DNA of 64,000 bases. Source: Faecalibacterium prausnitzii. GTDB taxonomy: Bacteria; Bacillota; Clostridia; Oscillospirales; Ruminococcaceae. Every line of letters begins with the position of its first letter. Position 1 is the first letter of the stretch. The notes under the pieces were generated by a model. It was not told the origin of the DNA. It did not search any database and worked only from the letters and a program-made list of their open reading frames with translations. Made by a program: the position numbers and the translations under genes. This document shows, piece by piece, positions 7,178 to 16,539 of this stretch. The stretch covers positions 62,001-126,000 of the forward strand of contig NZ_PRLD01000002.1 in assembly GCF_003287405.1 (NCBI RefSeq), written 5' to 3'.

Positions 7178-8512
7178 ATGAACGAAACTTTTATGAAGGA
7201 GAAGCCGGTGCTGCCGCTGCTGCTCTCGATGGCGCTGCCCAACGTGCTCTCCATGCTGGTAAACAGCCTGTACAACATTGTGGACAGCCTGTTTGTGGCG
7301 CGCATCAGCGAGGACGCCATGACCGCGTTAAGTCTGGTGTTCCCCATCCAGAACTTTTCCAACGCCATTGCCATCGGCTTTGGCATCGGCATCAACGCCA
7401 TGATCGCGCTGTATCTGGGCGCGGGCGACCGCGAAAAGGCCGAGACGGCCGCCACCCACGGCTTTGTGCTCAGCCTTGTGCACGGCGTGGTGATGATGGT
7501 GGTCAGCATCGCCATCATGCCCGGCTTTCTGCGCCGCTTTACGCAGGACGAGGCGCTGATCGCCGCCGGCATCACCTACTCCACCATCGTGTTCCTGTTT
7601 TTGGTCGTGAACATGGTCTCGCTGGCCTTTGAAAAGATCTTTCAGGCAGTGGGCCGCATGAAGGTGTCCATGGTCGCCTTGATCACCGGCTGCGTGTGCA
7701 ATATTTTACTGGACCCTGTGCTCATTTTCGGCCTTGGGCCGGTGCCTGCCATGGGCATTGCGGGCGCGGCACTGGCCACCGGCATCGGTCAGGCGCTCAG
7801 CGTGGTAGTTTACCTTGTGGTCTATCTGCGCACCGAGCTGCCGGTGCGGCTGCGCCGCCGCTGCCTGCGCCCGGACGCAGCGCTGGACGGCAGACTGTAC
7901 GCCATCGGCATTCCGGCCATCCTCAATCTGGCGCTGCCCTCGCTGCTGGTCACCTTCCTCAACGGGCTGCTGGCAGCTTTCTCCCAGAGCTATGTGGTGG
8001 TGCTGGGCATCTACTATAAATTGCAGACCTTTTTGTACCTGCCCGCCAACGGCTTCGTGCAGGGAATGCGCCCCCTCATCGGCTACAATTACGGCGCGCG
8101 GGAGCACGCTCGGGTGAAAAAGCTGTTCCAGCTGACCCTGCTCATGAGCGCAGCCATCATGGCGGCGGGCACGGTGATCTGTCAGTTTGCCTCCGGGCAG
8201 CTGATGGGGCTGTTCACCCAGAACCCCGAAACCATCGCCGCCGGGCAGACTGCCTTGCGCATCATCAGCATCGGCTTTGTCATCTCGGCAGTCTCCACCA
8301 CCGCTTCCGGTGCACTGGAGGGACTGGGCAAGGGCGCAGAATCGCTGGTCATCGCGCTGTGCCGGTATGTTGTTTTCATCATGCCGCTGGCTGCACTGCT
8401 GTGTAACTGGCTGGGCGCAGACGGCGTATGGCACGCCTTCTGGCTTACCGAGGTGCTGGCAGCGGCGGTCTCCGGCATCGTCTACCGCCGGGCGGTCACA
8501 CATAAAAAATAA
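7178..8512 (+). CDS. MATE-family multidrug/cation antiporter
   Basis: A 444-residue membrane protein with about twelve hydrophobic segments in two similar halves, typical of the MATE family (Na+- or H+-driven export of organic cations, drugs or metabolites). The N-terminal half carries the usual NVLSMLVNSLYNIVDSLFV segment and the C-terminal half NGFVQGMRPLIGYNYGA. GTG at 7166 is in frame, but AGGTGA overlaps it and serves the ATG at 7178. The gene is expressed through an attenuator leader, so it probably responds to a small molecule that the pump removes. Confidence 0.93.
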   Translation: MNETFMKEKPVLPLLLSMALPNVLSMLVNSLYNIVDSLFVARISEDAMTALSLVFPIQNFSNAIAIGFGIGINAMIALYLGAGDREKAETAATHGFVLSLVHGVVMMVVSIAIMPGFLRRFTQDEALIAAGITYSTIVFLFLVVNMVSLAFEKIFQAVGRMKVSMVALITGCVCNILLDPVLIFGLGPVPAMGIAGAALATGIGQALSVVVYLVVYLRTELPVRLRRRCLRPDAALDGRLYAIGIPAILNLALPSLLVTFLNGLLAAFSQSYVVVLGIYYKLQTFLYLPANGFVQGMRPLIGYNYGAREHARVKKLFQLTLLMSAAIMAAGTVICQFASGQLMGLFTQNPETIAAGQTALRIISIGFVISAVSTTASGALEGLGKGAESLVIALCRYVVFIMPLAALLCNWLGADGVWHAFWLTEVLAAAVSGIVYRRAVTHKK

Positions 8513-8520
8513 GAATTTTT

Positions 8521-8552
8521 GATAGGGGCGTTTCATAACGTCCCTATTTTTC
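8521..8552 (+). terminator. Intrinsic terminator after the MATE gene
   Basis: Stem 8522-8531 with 8538-8547 (one G-U pair, loop TTCATA) followed by T5. Confidence 0.8.
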
Positions 8553-8553
8553 A

Positions 8554-8582
8554 TTGACACTACGGTAAAAGTACGGTAAAAT
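8554..8582 (+). promoter_or_regulatory. Sigma-A promoter of the alanine symporter gene
   Basis: TTGACA (8554-8559), 17 bases, TAAAAT (8577-8582). It starts just after the preceding terminator. The spacer and box contain the direct repeat TACGGTAAAA. Confidence 0.8.
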
Positions 8583-8643
8583 ATTCTTCGTGTTTTGACA
8601 AAAACTGTCAGTGCGCAAGATATTACAGAGGATGTGGAAGTAT

Positions 8644-10035
8644 ATGATCGAGACCATTGCCGCCGTCAATCAGGCGGTGAACAGCTTTATCTGGGGCATC
8701 CCCGCCATGGTGTGCATCATTGGCGTGGGGCTGCTGCTCAGTGTCCGCACGGGCTTTTTGCAGATCCGCAAATTCCCCTACGCCATCCGCACCACCGTGG
8801 GACGGATGTTCCGCAAGCGGGATGCTTCGGACGGTGCCATGACCCCTTTTCAGGCGGTGTGCACCGCGCTGGCGGGCACGGTGGGCACCGGCAACATTGC
8901 CGGTGTGGCGGGCGCTATCGCCATCGGCGGCCCGGGTGCCGTGTTCTGGATGTGGTGCTCTGCGCTGCTGGGGATGTGCACCAAGTTTGCCGAGGTGACG
9001 CTGGCTGTGCATTTCCGGGAGCGCAGCGATACCGGCGAGTGGGTGGGCGGCCCGATGTACTATATTAAAAACGGCCTTGGCCGCCGCTGGCAGTTTCTGG
9101 CCGTGCTGTACGCACTGTTCGGTGTGCTGACCGTGTTCGGCACCGGCAACGCAACGCAGGTGAACACCATCGTAGCGGCGGTGGATACCGCTCTGCTGGA
9201 ATACGGGCTGGTGGGCGGCAGCTTTCTGCCCACCCTCAACCTCATCGTGGGTATTCTTGTGGCGGTGCTGGTGGCGCTGGTGCTGCTGGGCGGCATCAAG
9301 CGTATTGGCAGCGTAAGCGAGAAGCTGGTGCCCTTTATGGCACTGTTCTACATTGTGCTGTCGGTGGGCGTGGTGGTGCTCAACTTTTCCCGTCTGCCCT
9401 ATGTGCTGGAATCCATCGTGGCGGGCGCGTTCAACCCCGCTGCCTTTACCGGCGGCACTATTGGCAGCCTGTTCGTCAGTATGCAAAAGGGCGTTTCCCG
9501 CGGCATCTTTTCCAACGAGGCCGGTCTTGGCACCGGCTCCATCGCCCATGCCTGCGCCGACACCAAAAAGCCGGTCAAGCAGGGTATGTTCGGCATTTTT
9601 GAGGTGTTTGCCGATACCATCGTCATCTGCACCCTGACCGCGCTGGTCATCCTGTGCAGCGGCACCTCGGTCAGCTACGGCGCAGCGGCCGGTGCAGAGC
9701 TGACCATCTCCGGCTTTACCACCACCTACGGCGGCTGGGCGTCTATCTTTACCGCTGTGGCGCTGTGCTGCTTTGCCTTTTCCACCATCATCGGCTGGGG
9801 TCTGTACGGCTCCCGTTTTCTGGTGTTCCTGTGCAAGAGCAACAAGGTGGCGCGCCCCTTCTTTGTGGTGTATGCTCTGGTAGCCATTCTGGGCGCTACC
9901 ATGGACCTTGGTCTGCTGTGGAGCATCGCCGACACCTTCAACGGCCTGATGAGCATCCCGAACCTCATTGCATTGCTGCTGCTTTCCGGCACGGTGGTAC
10001 AGATGACCCGCGCCTTTTTTGAATCGGAAGGGTGA
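8644..10035 (+). CDS. Sodium:alanine (AGCS family) symporter
   Basis: A 463-residue polytopic membrane protein of the alanine or glycine:cation symporter family, importing alanine or glycine with Na+. Family blocks are visible: TPFQAVCTALAGTVGTGNIAGVAGA near the N-terminus, GGPGAVFWMWCSALLGMCTKF, and SRGIFSNEAGLGTGSIAHA in the middle. Length is usual. In-frame starts also exist at 8611 (GTG) and 8632 (ATG); 8644 (MIETIAAVN) matches the usual N-terminus and is preferred, although its ribosome site is weak. Confidence 0.92.
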   Translation: MIETIAAVNQAVNSFIWGIPAMVCIIGVGLLLSVRTGFLQIRKFPYAIRTTVGRMFRKRDASDGAMTPFQAVCTALAGTVGTGNIAGVAGAIAIGGPGAVFWMWCSALLGMCTKFAEVTLAVHFRERSDTGEWVGGPMYYIKNGLGRRWQFLAVLYALFGVLTVFGTGNATQVNTIVAAVDTALLEYGLVGGSFLPTLNLIVGILVAVLVALVLLGGIKRIGSVSEKLVPFMALFYIVLSVGVVVLNFSRLPYVLESIVAGAFNPAAFTGGTIGSLFVSMQKGVSRGIFSNEAGLGTGSIAHACADTKKPVKQGMFGIFEVFADTIVICTLTALVILCSGTSVSYGAAAGAELTISGFTTTYGGWASIFTAVALCCFAFSTIIGWGLYGSRFLVFLCKSNKVARPFFVVYALVAILGATMDLGLLWSIADTFNGLMSIPNLIALLLLSGTVVQMTRAFFESEG

Positions 10036-10054
10036 GCGGTATTCCCGTCCATAG

Positions 10055-10083
10055 TGGACAGAAACGCCGGAACGTGGTATACT
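10055..10083 (+). promoter_or_regulatory. Sigma-A promoter of the M29 aminopeptidase
   Basis: TGGACA (10055-10060), 17-base spacer, TATACT (10078-10083); 43 bases before the GTG start. Confidence 0.7.
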
Positions 10084-10126
10084 GAGAGAAAAACAACGGT
10101 GGCTATACACCACAGGAGGTTCTGAC

Positions 10127-11368
10127 GTGGAAAACTTTAACGAATTGCTGCAAAAGTATGCAGATTTTATCGTCCGGGTGGGTGTGAACCCGCAGCCGGG
10201 ACAGACCCTTATCATCAACTGCCCGCTGGAGGGTGCCCCGCTGGCACGGCTGTGCGTGCGCAGCGCCTACGAAGCCGGTGCGCGGGACGTGCAGGTGAAC
10301 TGGCAGGATGACGCCGTTACCCGCATCCGCATGGAGCTGGGCAGCGAGGACGCACTGACCGACCACAAGGGCTGGCAGCTGCGCCGCTATCTGGACTACG
10401 CCGAGAGCGAGGGCGGCGTGTGCGTGCTGCATCTTATTGCGGACGACCCGGAACTGTTTGCCGGGCTGGACGGCGCTAAGATCAGCCGTGTGAACAGCGC
10501 GAACCGCAGCTTTATGCAGCCGTGGCGGGAGTACACCATGAACGACCGGGTGCAGTGGTCCATCGCTGCTCTGCCCGCAGAGCCGTGGGCAAAGAAGATG
10601 TTCCCGGAGCTGGACACTGCCGCCGCCATTGAAGCACAGTGGAAGCTCATTTTTGACACCTGCCGTGTGACCGGCGGCGACCCGGTAGGGGAGTGGCAGA
10701 AGCATCTGGACCGCCTGAACGAGCTGGGCGCAAAGATGAACGCCCTTGATCTGGAAAGCGTGCATTTTGAAAGCGCCAACGGCACCGACCTGACTGTGGG
10801 TCTGGCGGAACAGGCTGTGTGGGAGAGCGCCGGCAGCAAAAACGAGAAGGGCGTGCCCTTTCTGCCCAACATCCCCACCGAGGAGGTGTTCACCGCACCC
10901 CATAAGGATAAGGTGGACGGCATCGTTTACGGCACAAAGCCCTACGTCTTTAACGGACAGCTGATCAAAAACTTCCATGTCACCTTCAAGGACGGCAAGG
11001 TAGTGGAGCACGGCGCGGACGAGGGCGCAGATCTGCTGGGTCAGCTGCTGGACACCGACGAGGGCGCACGCCACATCGGCGAGGTGGCACTGGTGCCTGC
11101 CTCCAGCCCCATCAACCGCAGCGGCAAGCTGTTCTACAACACCCTGTTTGACGAGAACGCCGCCTGCCACATCGCCTTTGGCGACAGCTACCCCGGCACC
11201 ACCGTGGGCGGCACCGGCCTTTCCAAGGAAGAGCTGGCAGCCCGCGGCATGAACCACTCCTCCCTGCACGAGGATGTGATGGTGGGTGCAGAGGACAGCC
11301 GCATCACCGGCAAATGCCGCGATGGCCGCACTGTACAGCTGTTCGAGAACGGTGTCTGGGTGCTGTAA
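10127..11368 (+). CDS. M29 family aminopeptidase
   Basis: A 413-residue cytosolic metallo-aminopeptidase of family M29 (AmpS/PepS type), releasing N-terminal residues from peptides. C-terminal metal-binding blocks are clear: GEVALVPASSPI with a Glu ligand, AACHIAFGDSYP with a His, and LHEDVMVGAEDSRITG with His and Asp. The start is GTG at 10127, fixed by AGGAGGT eight bases upstream. Length matches the family (about 410). Single-gene transcript ahead of the rimP operon promoter. Confidence 0.93.
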   Translation: MENFNELLQKYADFIVRVGVNPQPGQTLIINCPLEGAPLARLCVRSAYEAGARDVQVNWQDDAVTRIRMELGSEDALTDHKGWQLRRYLDYAESEGGVCVLHLIADDPELFAGLDGAKISRVNSANRSFMQPWREYTMNDRVQWSIAALPAEPWAKKMFPELDTAAAIEAQWKLIFDTCRVTGGDPVGEWQKHLDRLNELGAKMNALDLESVHFESANGTDLTVGLAEQAVWESAGSKNEKGVPFLPNIPTEEVFTAPHKDKVDGIVYGTKPYVFNGQLIKNFHVTFKDGKVVEHGADEGADLLGQLLDTDEGARHIGEVALVPASSPINRSGKLFYNTLFDENAACHIAFGDSYPGTTVGGTGLSKEELAARGMNHSSLHEDVMVGAEDSRITGKCRDGRTVQLFENGVWVL

Positions 11369-11412
11369 AAAGCCCCAAAGGGCGCGCAACTGCAAAAAAA
11401 TTGCGAAAATGC

Positions 11413-11441
11413 TTGCATAAATCGCAAGAGTATGCTATATT
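11413..11441 (+). promoter_or_regulatory. Sigma-A promoter of the rimP-nusA-infB operon
   Basis: TTGCAT (11413-11418), 17-base spacer, TATATT (11436-11441), about 75 bases before rimP. Confidence 0.75.
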
Positions 11442-11467
11442 CTAGTAGTACGATATAGTTTAACCTG

Positions 11468-11500
11468 AAACGTGGGCCGCAAGGTCCGCGTTTCTTGTTT
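11468..11500 (+). terminator. Leader hairpin in front of rimP (possible attenuator)
   Basis: An 11-bp stem (11468-11478 with 11483-11493, two G-U pairs) capped by a GCAA tetraloop and followed by CTTGTTTGTTT. It lies in the untranslated leader, just before the rimP ribosome site. The position in front of rimP-nusA suggests autogenous control of the operon by NusA-dependent termination; that is inference. Confidence 0.55.
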
Positions 11501-11515
11501 GTTTGGAGGTTTTTT

Positions 11516-12001
11516 ATGGCGAAGCAGTCTGGCGGCAACACCGCGCAGAGAGTGGAAGCGCTTGTCCGTCCCACGGTGGAAGGCATGGGTCTGCGCCTGT
11601 GGGATGTGGTTTTTGAGAAGGAAGGGCCGGACTGGTATCTTCGCATCCTCATCGACCGGGACGGCACCATGGATACCGACACCTGTGCTGAGGTGTCCCA
11701 CGCACTGGACCCCATTCTGGACGAAGCGGACCCCATCGACCAGAGCTATTATCTGGAAGTGGGCAGCCCCGGCCTTGGCCGCAAGCTGACCCGCCCGGAG
11801 CACTACGAGGTGCTGAAGGGCCAGAAGGTGCGGGCAAAGCTCATCCGCCCCAACGCCGACGGCGTGCGGGAACTGTCCGGCATCCTGACCGGCCGCGAGG
11901 GCAGCACCGTGACGCTGGAGACCGAAAACGGCCCTGTGACCTTTGAGGTGAATGCAGTCTCCGGCGTGCAGCTGTGCGACGACGAGGATCTGTTCAACTG
12001 A
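11516..12001 (+). CDS. rimP: Ribosome maturation factor RimP
   Basis: A 161-residue cytosolic protein needed for maturation of the 30S subunit. It has the two-part RimP fold: an N-terminal domain (VRPTVEGMGLRLWDVVFEKEG, then LRILIDRDGTMDTDTC with SHALDPILDE) and a C-terminal SH3-like domain from about residue 88. The PGLGRKL junction is conserved. ATG at 11516 follows GGAGG; an earlier in-frame ATG at 11495 overlaps the leader hairpin region and is rejected. First gene of the transcription-translation operon. Confidence 0.95.
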   Translation: MAKQSGGNTAQRVEALVRPTVEGMGLRLWDVVFEKEGPDWYLRILIDRDGTMDTDTCAEVSHALDPILDEADPIDQSYYLEVGSPGLGRKLTRPEHYEVLKGQKVRAKLIRPNADGVRELSGILTGREGSTVTLETENGPVTFEVNAVSGVQLCDDEDLFN

Positions 12002-12057
12002 AAATAACCGTCTCTGAGAGAGAAAAGAGAACAAAATATATAGGAGGAACCCGAAAA

Positions 12058-13164
12058 ATGACAGCAGAGAATAAGGACTTTTTTGAAGCGCTCTCCATGC
12101 TGGAGCATGAGCGCGGCATCACCGCAGAGTACCTGATCGAAAAGATCAAGGCGGCTATCATCATTGCCGTCAAGAAGAACTATGAGGTCGAGGAGGATCA
12201 CATCCGGGTGGACATCGACCCCGACACCGGCCGCTTTGACGTGGCACTGATTCAGGACATCGTGGCAGACGAGGACTGGTACGACGAGCACGCCGAGATC
12301 GGTGTGACCGAAGCACGCAAGATCCGCAGCAGCTATGAGGTCGGCGACCGCATCATCACCCCGCTCAAGACCCGCGATTTTGGCCGCATTGCCGCCCAGA
12401 CCGCAAAGCACGTCATCCGTCAGGGCATCCGCGAAGCCGAGCGCAACCAGCAGCTCAGCGAGATCCAGTCCCGCGCACATGATATCGTGCAGGCTACCGT
12501 TACCCGCGTGGATACCGAGAAGGGCATCGTTGCGCTGGATCTGGGCAAGGGCGGCGAGGCTGTTCTGCCCCGCAACGAGCAGGTGCCCGGCGAGGTGTAC
12601 ACCGAGGGCGAGACCCTGCAGGTCTACATCGTGGATGTGGTCAGCACCGAGCGCGGCCCCCGCGTGATGATCAGCCGCACCCATCCCGGCCTTGTCAAGC
12701 GCCTGTTTGAGCTGGAAGTGCCCGAGATCTTTGACGGCACTGTGGAGGTAAAGGCCATCAGCCGCGAAGCCGGTGCCCGCACCAAGATGGCTGTCTGGTC
12801 CAAGGACCCCAACGTCAACCCTGTTTCTGCCTGCATCGGCGAGCACGGTGCCCGTGTGGCTGCTGTTGTGGAAAAGCTGGGCGGTGAGAAGATCGATATC
12901 GTCAAGTGGAGCGAGGATATCTCTGAGTTCATCTCCGCAGCCCTGAGCCCCGCCAAGGTGGTCAAGGTGGAGCTGCTGCCCGGCGAGACCCGCTCCTGCC
13001 GTGTCACCGTGCCCGACCAGCAGCTGAGTCTGGCCATCGGCAACAAGGGTCAGAACGCCCGCCTGTGCGCCCGCCTGACCGGCTACAACATTGATATCCG
13101 TCCCGAGAGCGGCTACTACGGCGAGGACGAAGAGCCCAAGAAGGACGCAGCAGACGCTGAATAA
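12058..13164 (+). CDS. nusA: Transcription termination/antitermination factor NusA
   Basis: A 368-residue RNA polymerase-binding factor that promotes pausing and modulates termination. It shows the N-terminal polymerase-binding domain (to about residue 125), the S1 domain (VQATVTRVDTEKGIVALDLG onward), and two KH domains with GARTKMAVWS and the second-KH block SLAIGNKGQNARLCARLTG. It ends in an acidic tail without the C-terminal repeats of proteobacterial NusA, as in Firmicutes. ATG at 12058 has AGGAGG nine bases upstream. Confidence 0.96.
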   Translation: MTAENKDFFEALSMLEHERGITAEYLIEKIKAAIIIAVKKNYEVEEDHIRVDIDPDTGRFDVALIQDIVADEDWYDEHAEIGVTEARKIRSSYEVGDRIITPLKTRDFGRIAAQTAKHVIRQGIREAERNQQLSEIQSRAHDIVQATVTRVDTEKGIVALDLGKGGEAVLPRNEQVPGEVYTEGETLQVYIVDVVSTERGPRVMISRTHPGLVKRLFELEVPEIFDGTVEVKAISREAGARTKMAVWSKDPNVNPVSACIGEHGARVAAVVEKLGGEKIDIVKWSEDISEFISAALSPAKVVKVELLPGETRSCRVTVPDQQLSLAIGNKGQNARLCARLTGYNIDIRPESGYYGEDEEPKKDAADAE

Positions 13165-13197
13165 GCCCGGCACCATCTGCCGAAGGAGGGAAACCGG

Positions 13198-13497
13198 ATG
13201 GCACAAAAAAAGATCCCTGCCCGCCAGTGCATCGGCTGCATGACCAGCCGCCCCAAAAAGGAGCTGGTGCGCGTGGTGCGCGCACCCAGCGGGGAGATCA
13301 GCATTGATCTGGTAGGCAAAAAGCCGGGGCGCGGCGCATATCTCTGCCCGGACCCGGACTGCCTGACCAAGGCAAAGAAGAAAAAGGCGCTGGAGCGCTG
13401 CTTTGAGCAGCCGGTCCCCGCCGAGGTATACGACGCGCTGGCTGTACAGCTGGCCGCAGCCGCAAAGGAGGCAGCAGCCGATGGCAAAAAAGAATAA
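13198..13497 (+). CDS. ylxR: YlxR (DUF448) RNA-binding protein
   Basis: A 99-residue basic protein of the YlxR/DUF448 family found between nusA and infB in Firmicutes. It has the RQCIGCMTSRPKKELVRVVR start and the GRGAYLC signature; a CxxC-type pair is seen at CIGC. It is thought to be a nucleoid- or RNA-associated regulator; the function is not settled. It overlaps the next gene by 17 bases. Confidence 0.92.
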   Translation: MAQKKIPARQCIGCMTSRPKKELVRVVRAPSGEISIDLVGKKPGRGAYLCPDPDCLTKAKKKKALERCFEQPVPAEVYDALAVQLAAAAKEAAADGKKE

Positions 13498-13858
13498 CGC
13501 TCCCGCAAAACCCAAGCTGCCCCCGGAGGAAGCACTGTATCAGGCCGTGAGCCTGTGCCGCAAGGCCGGTGCGCTGACCATGGGCTTTGACGCCGTGGAG
13601 GAGGCCTGCGTAAAAAGCAAGGCGTGGCTGGTGATGACCGCATCGGACATCAGCCCCAAGACCCTGCAGCGTTTGAACTACGCCGTGGGGGACTTAGTGG
13701 ACGTGTTCACCATGCCGCTGACGCAGGATAAGCTTGCCGATATCAGCCACAAGCCCGTGGCTGTTTACGCGGTGACCGACCGCAACCTCGCAAAGCTCTG
13801 CTTCGACCGCCTGTCGGACTGCGGAGCAATCAAAAATGAGGAGGATATGAGCGAATGA
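13481..13858 (+). CDS. ylxQ: L7Ae-family ribosomal-like protein YlxQ
   Basis: A 125-residue protein of the L7Ae/L30e/YlxQ family, binding kink-turn-like RNA. The core AVSLCRKAGALTMGFDAVEEA and AWLVMTASDISPKTLQRL match the fold. The ATG at 13481 is chosen because an AAAGGAGG site lies just ahead; the start is inside ylxR. It ends with an ATGA overlap on infB, indicating translational coupling. Confidence 0.88.
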   Translation: MAKKNNAPAKPKLPPEEALYQAVSLCRKAGALTMGFDAVEEACVKSKAWLVMTASDISPKTLQRLNYAVGDLVDVFTMPLTQDKLADISHKPVAVYAVTDRNLAKLCFDRLSDCGAIKNEEDMSE

Positions 13859-16335
13859 TCGTAAAATATAAAGTGAGTGACTTTGCAAAGGATCTGAACC
13901 TTTCTGCAAAGAAGGTGCTGGACGAGCTGGCTGCTATGGGCAGCACCGGTAAGAAGAACAGCTCCAATCTGGAGGAAAACGAGCTGAACTACCTGCTGGA
14001 GAAGTTCAGCAAGGACAACAGCGTGGCAAATCTGGACGAGTTCCTGAACAGCGCCAAGGCTCCCAAGGAGGAGCCCAAGGCTGAGAAGAAGGCTGAGCAG
14101 AAGGTCGAAAAGAAGGCTGAGAAGAAGCCCGAGACTCCCAAGGCCGATAAAAAGCCCCAGCAGCCCGCCGCAAAGGCCGAGCAGCCCAAGGCAAACAATA
14201 ATAACAATAACGGCAAGCACGGCGACAAGAAGCCCGAGCAGCACAAGAAGCGCGAGGAAAAGACCGTTTCCTTCAGCGAGCTGGCACGCGAGACCGGCGC
14301 AAAGGCCACCGCTGCCCCCGCACAGGCAGTCTCTGTCCGCCGCGAGGACAATCAGGTCACTGTGGATACCCGCACTGTGGATATGAACGTGGATCGCTTC
14401 GATGCCCGTTACGATGATCTGGCCTCTACCAAGAACACCGAGAACCGCCGCAAGCCCACCCCGCAGGGCAACAAGCAGAAGTTCACCCAGCGCGGTCAGC
14501 GCCAGCGCCAGCAGTTCCAGAAGGGCAAGCGCGAGACTGAGTTCGAGCGTCTGCAGCGCATCCAGCTGGAGAAGGCCCGCAACGCCCAGCTGAAGGTACT
14601 GATCCCCGATGAGATCACCGTGGGCGAGCTGGCTACCCGCCTGAAGCAGCAGGCCGGTAAGGTCATTGCCAAGTTCATGCAGATGGGCGAGATGCACGCC
14701 ATCAACGATGTGATCGATTTCGACACCGCAGCTCTGCTGGCAGAGGAGTTCCACGCAAAGGTCGAGCACGAGGTGCACGTCACTATCGAGGAGCGCCTGT
14801 TCACGCAGGAAGAGGATGCACAGGAGGATCTGGTGGAGCGTCCCCCGGTGGTCTGTGTCATGGGTCACGTTGACCATGGCAAGACCAGTATTCTGGATGC
14901 TATCCGCAAGACCAACGTCACCGCAGGCGAGGCCGGCGGCATTACACAGGCCATCGGTGCATATCAGGTCAAGGTCAACGATAGTCTCATTACCTTCCTG
15001 GATACCCCGGGCCACGAGGCATTCACCTCCATGCGTGCCCGCGGCGCCAACATGACCGATATCGCCGTTCTGGTGGTTGCTGCCGATGACGGCATCATGC
15101 CCCAGACCATCGAGTCCATCAACCACGCCAAGGCTGCAAATGTCAAGCTCATCGTGGCAATGAACAAGATGGATAAGCCCACCGCAAACCCCGAGCGCGT
15201 GATGGAAGGCCTGACCAAGTACGGCATCATCACCGAGGACTGGGGCGGCGATGTGGCCTGCATCCCGGTGTCTGCCCTGACCGGCATGGGCATCAACGAC
15301 CTGCTGGAGCGCATTGCTCTGGAAGCTGAGGTCATGGAGCTGAAGGCAAACCCCAATCGCCGCGCCAAGGGTGCGGTCGTCGAGGCCCGTCTGGACAAGG
15401 GCCAGGGCCCCATTGCCACCATTCTGGTGCAGAACGGCACCCTGCACTCCGGCGACGTCATCATTGCCGGTACCGCTGTGGGCCGCGTGCGCACCATGCG
15501 CAGCGACAAGGGCCAGCTGCTGACCGATGCCGGCCCCTCTACCCCTGTGGAGATCACCGGCCTGACCGCAGTGCCGGAAGCAGGCGACCTGTTCGAGGCT
15601 GTTGAGGACGAGCGTCTGGCCCGTGAGCTGGCCGAACAGCGCGTTGCTGCCGCCAAGGAGAAGCAGTTCTCCTCCTTCCAGAAGGTCACGCTGGATAACC
15701 TGTTCAGCCAGATGGCACAGAACGACATGAAGGAGCTGGCCATCGTGGTCAAGGCCGACGTGCAGGGCTCTGCCGAGGCTGTGAAGCAGAGTCTGGAGAA
15801 GATCTCCAACGACGAGGTGCGTGTGCGCGTCATCCACGCCGGTGTCGGCGCCATCAGCAAGTCTGACGTCGATCTGGCCGATGCCTCCAACGCCATCATC
15901 ATCGGCTTCAACGTCCGCCCGGACAATGTGGCCAAGGAAGAAGCCGCTGCCACCAAGGTGGAAATGCGTATGTACCGCGTTATTTACGACGCCATCAACG
16001 ATGTCACCGATGCTATGAAGGGTATGCTGGCACCCAAGTTCCGCGAGGTTGCTCTGGGCGAGCTGCAGGTGCGTCAGGTGTACAAGATCTCCAACGTGGG
16101 CACCGTTGCAGGCTGCCGCGTGACCAGCGGCAAAATCACCCGCGACAGCAAGGTGCGCGTGGTGCGTGACGGCATCGTCATTGCCGAGGACGAGATCGCA
16201 TCCCTGAAGCGCTTCAAGGATGACGCCAAGGAAGTGGCCGAGGGCTACGAGTGCGGCGTTACCCTGGAGAAGTTTGCGGACGTCAAGGAAGGCGACGTGT
16301 ACGAAGCCTTCAAGATGGAAGAGTACCGCGACTAA
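13855..16335 (+). CDS. infB: Translation initiation factor IF-2
   Basis: An 826-residue GTPase that brings fMet-tRNA to the 30S subunit. An N-terminal IF2-N-like domain (VSDFAKDLNLSAKKVLDEL) is followed by a long Lys/Glu/Pro/Ala-rich linker (about 60-125) with an Asn run, a second IF2-N block, and the G domain: GHVDHGKT near residue 338, DTPGHE near 383, NKMD near 437 and SAL near 473. Domains II-IV and the C-terminal initiator-tRNA domain follow. The start overlaps the ylxQ stop by four bases. Confidence 0.97.
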   Translation: MIVKYKVSDFAKDLNLSAKKVLDELAAMGSTGKKNSSNLEENELNYLLEKFSKDNSVANLDEFLNSAKAPKEEPKAEKKAEQKVEKKAEKKPETPKADKKPQQPAAKAEQPKANNNNNNGKHGDKKPEQHKKREEKTVSFSELARETGAKATAAPAQAVSVRREDNQVTVDTRTVDMNVDRFDARYDDLASTKNTENRRKPTPQGNKQKFTQRGQRQRQQFQKGKRETEFERLQRIQLEKARNAQLKVLIPDEITVGELATRLKQQAGKVIAKFMQMGEMHAINDVIDFDTAALLAEEFHAKVEHEVHVTIEERLFTQEEDAQEDLVERPPVVCVMGHVDHGKTSILDAIRKTNVTAGEAGGITQAIGAYQVKVNDSLITFLDTPGHEAFTSMRARGANMTDIAVLVVAADDGIMPQTIESINHAKAANVKLIVAMNKMDKPTANPERVMEGLTKYGIITEDWGGDVACIPVSALTGMGINDLLERIALEAEVMELKANPNRRAKGAVVEARLDKGQGPIATILVQNGTLHSGDVIIAGTAVGRVRTMRSDKGQLLTDAGPSTPVEITGLTAVPEAGDLFEAVEDERLARELAEQRVAAAKEKQFSSFQKVTLDNLFSQMAQNDMKELAIVVKADVQGSAEAVKQSLEKISNDEVRVRVIHAGVGAISKSDVDLADASNAIIIGFNVRPDNVAKEEAAATKVEMRMYRVIYDAINDVTDAMKGMLAPKFREVALGELQVRQVYKISNVGTVAGCRVTSGKITRDSKVRVVRDGIVIAEDEIASLKRFKDDAKEVAEGYECGVTLEKFADVKEGDVYEAFKMEEYRD

Positions 16336-16354
16336 GCAAAAACCGAATATATAA

Positions 16355-16522
16355 CAGCTTCCCGGCAGAAAAGGCTTCCCCCGTCCGGGGGAAGCTGTCG
16401 AACGAAGTGAGACTGATGAGGGCGTATCTTTCGCAGGTGTGGAGCGTGCGCCCTCATCCGTCGTTCTGGCAGACAGATGCCGCCTTTCCCCGGGCGGGGA
16501 AGGGCTTTGGGAAGCTGCCGAC
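16355..16522. repeat. Family B palindromic element in the infB-rbfA gap
   Basis: Ends CAGCTTCCC and GGGAAGCTG are inverted. Inside are a short stem of GGCTTCCCCC/GGGGGAAGC (16373-16394) and the pair GATGAGGGCG / CGCCCTCATC. It lies inside the operon between two co-transcribed genes and has no coding content. A half copy is near 39513-39570. Confidence 0.6.
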
Positions 16523-16539
16523 AGAATTTGGAGAAAACT

